Source: Angelobacter sp036557225
Lineage (GTDB): Bacteria; Acidobacteriota; Terriglobia; Terriglobales; Acidobacteriaceae
NCBI GenBank assembly: GCA_036557225.1
Contig: DATBHX010000060.1
Span: forward strand, 1 to 64,000
Length of the DNA stretch: 64,000 nucleotides
Direction of reading: 5' to 3'
This document shows, one piece after another, positions 59,292 through 64,000 of this stretch. How positions within the stretch are numbered: the first letter of the stretch is position 1; each line of letters opens with the position of its first letter. A program made the translations under genes and the position numbers. The notes beneath the pieces are model-generated. The model had not been told where the DNA came from. It worked only from the letters and a program-made list of their open reading frames with translations, and made no database searches.

Positions 59292-60028
59292 GGCCTGCCT
59301 CCCTGCGTCGGACGGCCGATTCGCTTATAGGCGATCCACAACCCGATGCCGATCAGGAACAGCGGCCACAGCTGGTCACCATTGAACATCCCAAAATTCG
59401 AGAGCAAAAATGCTACGCCCAGGGCGATGAGAATAATGGCCCCAGTTGGCGCATTGTCGCGCGCGGGCGGCGGTGGCGGAGGCACCTGCAATGGTAGCGG
59501 CGCTGCTGCAGGCGGATTCGGAGCGACGCCTGACGTGGTTGAAGCCGGCGTTGAATGGTGCGCGGTCGTTTCCTGGACTCCGAACAATTTGTCCAGGCCA
59601 AGCGGATCAGGCGGCGGCACGCCCATACGATGAGCTTCAGCCGTCTTATAGGCCTCAAACGCCATGTAGAGAACGAAGAAGCCGATCAGCACCCCAAATA
59701 CGCCAGAGATGCTGTTGGTCGCCAGAATCAGCAGGACAAAGATCACGACATGCGCGAAGGCCTTCATGAACTGGCCGTTGTACATCGCTCCTACGCCGGG
59801 AATAAAGCCTAGGATGCCTGCCATCACCGGGTTTGGCGCTGTAGTTGGAGCGCTCTGAGCCGCCGGCATCGGTGCTCCGATTGGCTGTTGTCCATGCAGA
59901 CGTGCTGCAATGCACGGCTCGCAATAGATAGCGCCCATCACATCGCGCTTGCACTCTTCACAGAGCGCTTTGCCGCAGGTACGACAGTACGCTACTGCCT
60001 GGTTTTGTGGATGCACGGCGCAGTTCAT
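59288..60028 (-). CDS. B-box zinc-finger membrane protein
   Basis: The 246-residue protein begins MNCAVHPQNQAVAYCRTCGKALCEECKRDVMGAIYCEPC, a B-box-type zinc finger. Hydrophobic segments follow (about 85-120 and 210-230), separated by Pro-rich linkers. GILGFIPGVGAMYNGQFMKAF is a TM2-like signature. It overlaps both neighbours in the sigma operon by four bases. B-box proteins in eukaryotes mediate protein contacts; the bacterial role is unknown. Confidence 0.78.
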   Translation of the reverse strand: MNCAVHPQNQAVAYCRTCGKALCEECKRDVMGAIYCEPCIAARLHGQQPIGAPMPAAQSAPTTAPNPVMAGILGFIPGVGAMYNGQFMKAFAHVVIFVLLILATNSISGVFGVLIGFFVLYMAFEAYKTAEAHRMGVPPPDPLGLDKLFGVQETTAHHSTPASTTSGVAPNPPAAAPLPLQVPPPPPPARDNAPTGAIILIALGVAFLLSNFGMFNGDQLWPLFLIGIGLWIAYKRIGRPTQGGRP

Positions 60029-60747
60029 ATTTGGGCTCCTTGATGCTTGGCAGGGAATTGTGCGATCTGCGTTCCATCCATTTCCCGGCTGTAATTTTCC
60101 TGCTGCTGCGGACGCCCGCCATCGTCGGGAGCGGCGTTCCGGTTTTGCTGCTTATTCTCATTGCTCGGTTCGGGCGCCGGCGTTGTTTTCTTCTTCAACT
60201 CCTGTACGCGCGCCTGGACTTCATATACCACCCGCAGATTCTCGTAATAACTGGTCACTTTGGCTTCCACCTGGGTAAATCCCAGCACCACGCTCTTGCG
60301 CAGCGCGCTGGGATGCCAATCAATATTCTTGATCTCTGAGACCTTCACCCCCGCCAGTGTCAAAGTAAGGCTGAGCGAGAAAAACGCCATGGCAAACGAC
60401 GTGGCAAAACGCGAATGCATCAATCCGGCGAACGAAGGACGCCGCAGCCGATCCAGCCAGCCACGCTTCACCGGCACGGTCGCCGCCGACTCTGCCCTCG
60501 CTTCCTTCATGGTGGTCGCTGCCAGGATGTTGTGCACCAGGTTCTTCGGCGGCTCCAACTCGCCCAACGACCGCATCAGCTCCATGCCTTCCTGCGCCTC
60601 AGCCCACATCGGACTGCATACCCGGCAGCTTCGGCCATGGCTCTCAAAGCTTTCGCGATCTTCGGTGCTCAGGGCGCCGTCAAGCGCTTCTGCCAGCAAC
60701 GCTTCAAACTCGCTGCACTCCAGTCGCTTTGGATTGTCGTTATTCAT
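60025..60747 (-). CDS. anti-sigma factor with zf-HC2 domain
   Basis: ATG 60747 lies within the sigma gene end, overlapping by eight bases. The 240-residue protein has the zinc-finger ASD/HC2 motif H37-x3-C41-x2-C44 (SHGRSCRVC). One central membrane segment (FATSFAMAFFSLSLTLTLAG, about 115-135) and a Gln/Asn-rich periplasmic tail follow. It should hold the adjacent ECF sigma factor inactive at the membrane until a signal triggers its release. Its stop overlaps the next gene by ATGA. Confidence 0.87.
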   Translation of the reverse strand: MNNDNPKRLECSEFEALLAEALDGALSTEDRESFESHGRSCRVCSPMWAEAQEGMELMRSLGELEPPKNLVHNILAATTMKEARAESAATVPVKRGWLDRLRRPSFAGLMHSRFATSFAMAFFSLSLTLTLAGVKVSEIKNIDWHPSALRKSVVLGFTQVEAKVTSYYENLRVVYEVQARVQELKKKTTPAPEPSNENKQQNRNAAPDDGGRPQQQENYSREMDGTQIAQFPAKHQGAQI

Positions 60748-61342
60748 TGCTCGCCTGCCTTTTATTACGAGAAAGTAATCTCGCAAGTTCCATTCTTCCG
60801 CGGTTTATACGAGACTTTACAGTTCCTTCAGGCACCCGCAGCACCACCGCGATCTCCTTGTAGTCCATATCCTGTAAGTCCCTTAGAATCAATGCCTCTC
60901 GCAGGTCCGGACTGATCCTCGCCAGCGCCAGCTGCACCATTTTCTGGGTTTCCTTGCTGGCCAGCCGGTCATCGGGCGTTGGCCGGGTGTCCTCCAGCCG
61001 GTCGGCCAGTGACAGGGAATCCTCTTCTTCCCGCAAACCAGCGTCAAGCGAATCAGTTATCCGTTCCTGCTTGCTGCGACGGAAATGGTCCACCAGAAGG
61101 TTGCGGGCCAGGGTAGTCAGCCAGGTGTTAAATGCCCCTTTTTCAATGTTATAGCTGCCCATGGTCCTGTACACCCTGATGAAGACCTCCTGCGTCAGGT
61201 CCTGCGCGTCGTCCGGAGAGTTGGTAAAGCGATAACACAGGTTGTAAATCCTGCGGTTATACAGGCGCACAAGGTCCTCCCATGCCGTGGCGTCGCCCGC
61301 CAGGCATCGGCGTACAAGTGCCCCTGTTTGTTGCTCTTCCAA
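60740..61342 (-). CDS. ECF (RpoE-like) RNA polymerase sigma factor
   Basis: The 200-residue product starts at TTG 61342, with GGGGAG five bases upstream. It has the sigma2 region (AWEDLVRLYNRRIYNLCYRFTNSPDDAQDLTQEVFIRVYRTM), a linker, and sigma4 with ILRDLQDMDYKEIAVVLRVPEGTVKSRINRGRMELARLL. The following anti-sigma gene overlaps it. A promoter of the ECF type lies 20-47 bases upstream (61362-61389), so the operon is probably autoregulated. Targets outside the operon are unknown. Confidence 0.93.
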   Translation of the reverse strand: MEEQQTGALVRRCLAGDATAWEDLVRLYNRRIYNLCYRFTNSPDDAQDLTQEVFIRVYRTMGSYNIEKGAFNTWLTTLARNLLVDHFRRSKQERITDSLDAGLREEEDSLSLADRLEDTRPTPDDRLASKETQKMVQLALARISPDLREALILRDLQDMDYKEIAVVLRVPEGTVKSRINRGRMELARLLSRNKRQASNE

Positions 61343-61361
61343 GCAGTCTCCCCGAAGAGAA

Positions 61362-61389
61362 GATACGTAGTCGCTGGGCTGTCAGTTCA
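61362..61389 (-). promoter_or_regulatory. candidate ECF-type promoter of the sigma operon
   Basis: On the reverse strand TGAACT (61389-61384) is followed after 16 bases by CGTATC (61367-61362). This spacing and pair resemble group IV promoters such as those of SigW (TGAAAC, 16, CGTA). The sigma TTG is 20 bases downstream. Confidence 0.55.
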
Positions 61390-61433
61390 ATGGTTTACAG
61401 GAAATGCGCGCGAGGTGCAAATGCGTGATCGGA

Positions 61434-61451
61434 GTCCCGCACCTGCGGGAC
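61434..61451. repeat. palindrome GTCCCGCA-CC-TGCGGGAC
   Basis: A perfect 8-base stem with a 2-base loop lies in the gap between nuclease 2 and the sigma operon. Nearby are CACAGGCACTCTTGCCTG words (about 61470). Confidence 0.7.
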
Positions 61452-61550
61452 GTTTGAAATGCTTTTGTGGCACAGGCACTCTTGCCTGCCCGTGGTTGAC
61501 TTTGGTTTTGGCCTTTCCGATCCCGGCGATTCCGCGCGATTCCGGCGATC

Positions 61551-61595
61551 ACCGGGGTCCCCGGCAAGCCCGGTTTTGGCTTGCAGGGGTGGGAT
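61551..61595. repeat. dispersed hairpin repeat (CAAGCC..GGCTTG family)
   Basis: CCGGGGTCCCCGGCAAGCCC then GGTTTTGGCTTGCAGGGGTG matches the copies at 4429 and 42259. It is preceded by TCCCGGCGATTCCGCGCGAT words (from about 61520), which lie next to the 3' end of nuclease 2. Confidence 0.75.
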
Positions 61596-61618
61596 CTCGG
61601 CGATTTCCTGATCCGCGT

Positions 61619-62566
61619 TCATCCGCGCAAATCCGCGGTAGGTCTTGCCTTTCGATCTCGGCGATTCTCCACCATCTTCCTCAGCTCCACGACTTCAATC
61701 GGACACTCCGGCCAATTGTGCTCCCAGCACACAATCAAGTCGCATCCATTCACATCGTGCAGATGCTTCACAAAATTGCGGCTCTCCAGTTCAAACTCAA
61801 TCAGCACCCGTTGCCACCGGTCCTTATCCACCAACCGCATCGCTTCGCAGTCAGGAAATTCTTTTTGTATCCGCGTCACCACGTAGCCCAGCCGTTCCGC
61901 CATCGTGCCAAACAGATAGATCACGCCCGCTTCATTCATCGGCCCATGCATCAGCGGTAGCGGAGGATACGTCCTCACCAGCGGCCCATACACCGGCCGA
62001 TTCGCAATCAGCTGGTTCGTGATCGGTTGGTTCACAATCAACTTGGCTTTGCCCGTGTCAAATTCCTGGAATGATCCCAACGACACATCCCAACCGTCCG
62101 GCCCCCGTCCCCAATCGCGCCCCTGCCGTCCTTGCTCATAAGCATCGATAATCTCCAACAGGTCTCTGCATTCCTCCATCTTGCCCTGGTCTGCGATGTA
62201 GCGTTTCAAGCTTGCCGGCACCTGTCCCCAGTTTCCAAACCGAGACTTCAACGGCGTGGTGCTGTGCTTCGCCATGTGCTCAAATTCCGCCTTGCTGGGA
62301 ATTTTCTTGAGCGCTCGTACCACCATCGCCCAGTCGGCAAATAATTCTTCCATCTTCAATTTGCTCCCGCCGCAATGCCTCTCCAGGTTGCACGCCCGTA
62401 TCGCCCGCATGTACGTGCCAAACTGCCTCACAATCAGGCGCTGGCTTACCTTGGTGTTCTTCAGCAGCTCGGTCAGGCTCGGCGCATGCCCCAGCTTTTC
62501 CGCGCACTCCACAATCGCCGCCATAATTTCCTGCCTGCTCATCGGATAGGTCATTGGTCTGCTCAT
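61619..62566 (-). CDS. HNH_repeat plus PD-(D/E)XK-like nuclease, paralogue 2
   Basis: ATG 62566, eight bases after GGAG, gives 315 residues. Two homing-endonuclease-associated repeats (about 9-60 and 66-120) are followed by a repetitive linker (about 140-200). The C-terminal domain has YLFGTMAERLGYVV, FPDCEAMR (237-244), IEFELES, CDLIVCWEHNWPEC (D276) and VVELRK (E294). The pattern E-D-x(n)-E-x-R resembles a restriction-endonuclease fold. It is a paralogue of 29779-30729. In the nuclease domain most listed motifs are shared, while the linkers differ completely. The gene follows an intrinsic terminator and a conserved leader RNA. Confidence 0.75.
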   Translation of the reverse strand: MSRPMTYPMSRQEIMAAIVECAEKLGHAPSLTELLKNTKVSQRLIVRQFGTYMRAIRACNLERHCGGSKLKMEELFADWAMVVRALKKIPSKAEFEHMAKHSTTPLKSRFGNWGQVPASLKRYIADQGKMEECRDLLEIIDAYEQGRQGRDWGRGPDGWDVSLGSFQEFDTGKAKLIVNQPITNQLIANRPVYGPLVRTYPPLPLMHGPMNEAGVIYLFGTMAERLGYVVTRIQKEFPDCEAMRLVDKDRWQRVLIEFELESRNFVKHLHDVNGCDLIVCWEHNWPECPIEVVELRKMVENRRDRKARPTADLRG

Positions 62567-62593
62567 CTTTCTCGCTCCTGTCTTTTTCGCTAC

Positions 62594-62622
62594 AAATAAA
62601 AAAGCCACCAGATTTGGTGGCT
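62594..62622 (-). terminator. intrinsic terminator between leader 2 and nuclease 2
   Basis: On the reverse strand GCCACCA (62621-62615) pairs with TGGTGGC (62610-62604) around AATC and is followed by TTTTTTATTT (62603-62594). The nuclease ATG is 28 bases further on. Transcription from the TTGACA promoter at 62886 would end here. Confidence 0.85.
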
Positions 62623-62851
62623 CTTGATCTTGGTTTTGATTTTGACTTTCCGATCACGCGCGATCTCCCGATCACGGCGATCACCCGATACCTACGGACA
62701 CACTTATCTCAGGGAAGGTGAAAGCACAGGCAGAGCTGATGGCTCGCGGATGCTCTCGAGGGGTGCAGGCCGTTTGGGGTTTTTTTCCTAAAAACTAACT
62801 ACTAAATTCTAAGTACTGGGTCTTCCCCCCGACGCCGCTCTCGGGTCTTAC
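62623..62851 (-). ncRNA. conserved leader/ncRNA upstream of nuclease paralogue 2
   Basis: On the reverse strand this begins near 62851 after a TTGACA element (62886-62881). It contains the identical block CCGAGAGCGGCGTCGGGGG (62844-62826). CCCAGTACTTAG, TTTAGTAGTTAGT, AAACGGCCTGCACCCCTCG and later TCCGCGAGC and AAGTGTGTCC follow, all alignable with leader 1. It ends at the terminator annotated separately. It could be a stand-alone RNA of about 250 bases or an attenuated leader. HEARO/omega-type RNAs should be tested as one possibility, but IscB-like protein features are absent. Confidence 0.55.
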
Positions 62852-62857
62852 TCAAAA

Positions 62858-62886
62858 AGTTTGGCATAAATCGCCAATAATGTCAA
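62858..62886 (-). promoter_or_regulatory. promoter upstream of leader 2
   Basis: TTGACA at 62886-62881 (reverse strand) is followed after 17 bases by CAAACT (62863-62858), a weak -10. The element occupies the same position as TTGACA at 31265-31260 in copy 1. The -35 match is good and the -10 is poor. Confidence 0.4.
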
Positions 62887-63375
62887 TAGACATTTGTGCA
62901 ATACGGTTCGTGCGCCGAAACTGCCAAGCCGGCGGGTTCAGCCACCCCCTACGACGTGTCATCCCGAGGCCGAGCCTGCTTCGCCGCCAACCCCCTCCGG
63001 AAATTCTCCGCAAGGCCGAGGGACCTGCTCCGCCCAGGTCTCGGGACAAGAAAACCTGCCGGAAAATGCACAAATTCGCCACGTGTAGTCGGCCTCAATC
63101 TCTCAGGTTAGACCAGTCCCGCGCCAGTGGGACGATTGGCAATAGCCCGGTACGTTTCCGAGGCGAGCAACGCGAGCCAAGGAATGAGTGCCGGGAAAGC
63201 AAAGAAAAGGATCTTTCCCCACTGCCGCAGGCCCGCGCGCAGCGCAGCGGAGCGTTGACCTAGCGGTTTACCAGATTGGCAGTTGTGCGATTCGCATCGA
63301 ATTTGCTAGGCCAGATTCTACCAATTAGCAGGCGCTGAACATCTACGCCTAAAATAAGCTACGGAGCGATTAAGC
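62887..63375. other. repeat-word intergenic region, no gene
   Basis: This 489-base stretch has scattered words such as CCCGAGGCCGAG, GGCCGAGGGACCTGCTCCG and GTCCC-N8-GGGAC (about 63117-63134), but no frame with start signals or domains. The last 120 bases become AT-richer and should contain the promoter for the gene starting at 63376. Confidence 0.5.
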
Positions 63376-64000
63376 GTGGATGATCCAGAAATTTCATTTC
63401 ACAGGTATTTCCGCACATTGACAAATCCCGAGCACCGGGCAATCTACAGAGGTAAGGCGGATCTTGATGTCCTTGAACCTGATCTGAGCTCTCTGCTTTT
63501 GAAAGTCCAGCAGTCTTATAACTCAGCTTTAAAGGAAAGGGGCAGCGTGTTTGAGCGTGGCGCATGCTCAGACTTTCATCTCGACTACGTTGACGCAACT
63601 ATAGCCTCTGCTTTCAGTTTCGAATACGAAGGCCGCGCTTTTTTAGCGTTGTCTATCCCGTTAATTGCCGCTATGTGGCGGTCGGCAGGACAACTTTGTC
63701 AATCGAAATCAGTGATGAGTTATTTTCAGGATGGTACTGGCGTTGACCTCAGAAACGTGCACGCGATCTTTTTCCTGGCGCAGATCAGTTTCCTGGTGTC
63801 CCACGAGTTTGCTCACCATGATCGTGGTCATTTCTCTAGTCGGTCGAGAGCTGGTGATTTGGATAATGACCTAGAAGCAAACCACAAGTTCGGATCAATG
63901 GCAGAACAAGCTAAGGAGATCGATGCAGATGGATGGGCTGTGATGTTAAATGTCGATAACTGGTTTGACAGAGCAGGACGCGGGAGTTTCTTGCACGCAT
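63376..64000 (+). CDS. HEXXH metallopeptidase-like protein, cut by the window edge
   Basis: GTG 63376, nine bases after GGAG, opens a frame of 208 codons that continues past the window. The product starts MDDPEISFHRYFRTLTNPEH. At about residue 143-156 it reads LAQISFLVSHEFAH, followed by HDRGH and later QAKEIDADGWAVML. HEFAH with a downstream ExDAD segment is the zinc site of gluzincin-type metallopeptidases. A hydrophobic stretch around ALSIPLIAAMW is probably part of the fold. No signal peptide is seen. Base composition is AT-richer than the neighbouring genes, which may indicate transfer. Confidence 0.66.
   Translation, partial: MDDPEISFHRYFRTLTNPEHRAIYRGKADLDVLEPDLSSLLLKVQQSYNSALKERGSVFERGACSDFHLDYVDATIASAFSFEYEGRAFLALSIPLIAAMWRSAGQLCQSKSVMSYFQDGTGVDLRNVHAIFFLAQISFLVSHEFAHHDRGHFSSRSRAGDLDNDLEANHKFGSMAEQAKEIDADGWAVMLNVDNWFDRAGRGSFLHA

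Noticed and set aside
62623..62851. Assigning the leader firmly to HEARO/omega RNA
   Set aside because: The neighbouring protein is not IscB-like and I cannot verify the consensus from memory, so it is left as an unassigned conserved RNA.

Overview
The window looks like chromosomal DNA of an acidobacterium (Acidobacteriota, probably Terriglobia/Koribacter-like). This is inferred from gene content and style: secreted M16/M20/TldD-type peptidases, MacB-like permeases, an ECF sigma/anti-sigma/DUF4097 operon, a RAYT gene, homing-nuclease-like paralogues, and intergenic regions crowded with short palindromic word repeats. No 16S rRNA or other firm taxonomic marker is present.

Layout. 1-600: the end of an integrative element (5' part of a tyrosine recombinase gene) next to tRNA-Leu(CAG). 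700-5150: a membrane protein, a TlpA-like/rhodanese pair, an NTF2-fold protein, an O-methyltransferase and an outer-membrane beta-barrel. 5500-17000: mostly secreted proteins, including M16, M20 and class-C-type serine hydrolases, an NTR-domain protein, a metzincin-like protein and a racemase-like protein that lacks both catalytic cysteines. 17400-28000: pirin, a frameshifted papain-like protein, GNAT, two MacB/FtsX permeases without an ATPase, a STAS protein, a 46-codon basic protein, an M19 dipeptidase and a Clp_N protein. 28100-31270: a repeat-rich area with a RAYT transposase and REP palindromes, a second frameshifted gene, and nuclease paralogue 1 with its long non-coding leader.

31300-39850: a CoA-transferase A-type subunit and a tightly overlapping operon for a 4-hydroxybenzoyl-CoA reductase-like molybdenum enzyme (hcrC, hcrA, an unknown embedded gene, hcrB, a membrane protein). 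A VapBC-like toxin-antitoxin pair with a textbook operator-promoter and an amidohydrolase follow. 40500-43040: small zinc or membrane proteins and a MagIII-like glycosylase. 43200-48000: the glycine cleavage system gcvT-gcvH-gcvPA-gcvPB. 48000-48450: a GxxExxY gene enclosed by inverted repeats. 48500-52000: a secreted TldD/TldE-type pair. 52000-57500: mutL, a rhomboid protease with a long unknown tail, an AlkZ-related protein and cmk. 57500-61400: a five-gene ECF sigma operon with a candidate autoregulatory promoter. 61600-62900: nuclease paralogue 2 with its leader and an intrinsic terminator. 63376-64000: the start of an HEXXH metallopeptidase-like gene that runs off the window.

The most interesting signal is the pair of HNH_repeat/PD-(D/E)XK-like nuclease genes at 29779-30729 and 61619-62566. 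Their proteins are 316 and 315 residues long and share domain order. Each gene has an alignable upstream non-coding region of about 200 bases that begins with a TTGACA promoter element and contains an identical 19-base block. In the second copy a strong intrinsic terminator separates this RNA from the nuclease gene. This looks like a non-coding RNA plus nuclease unit that has spread in the genome.
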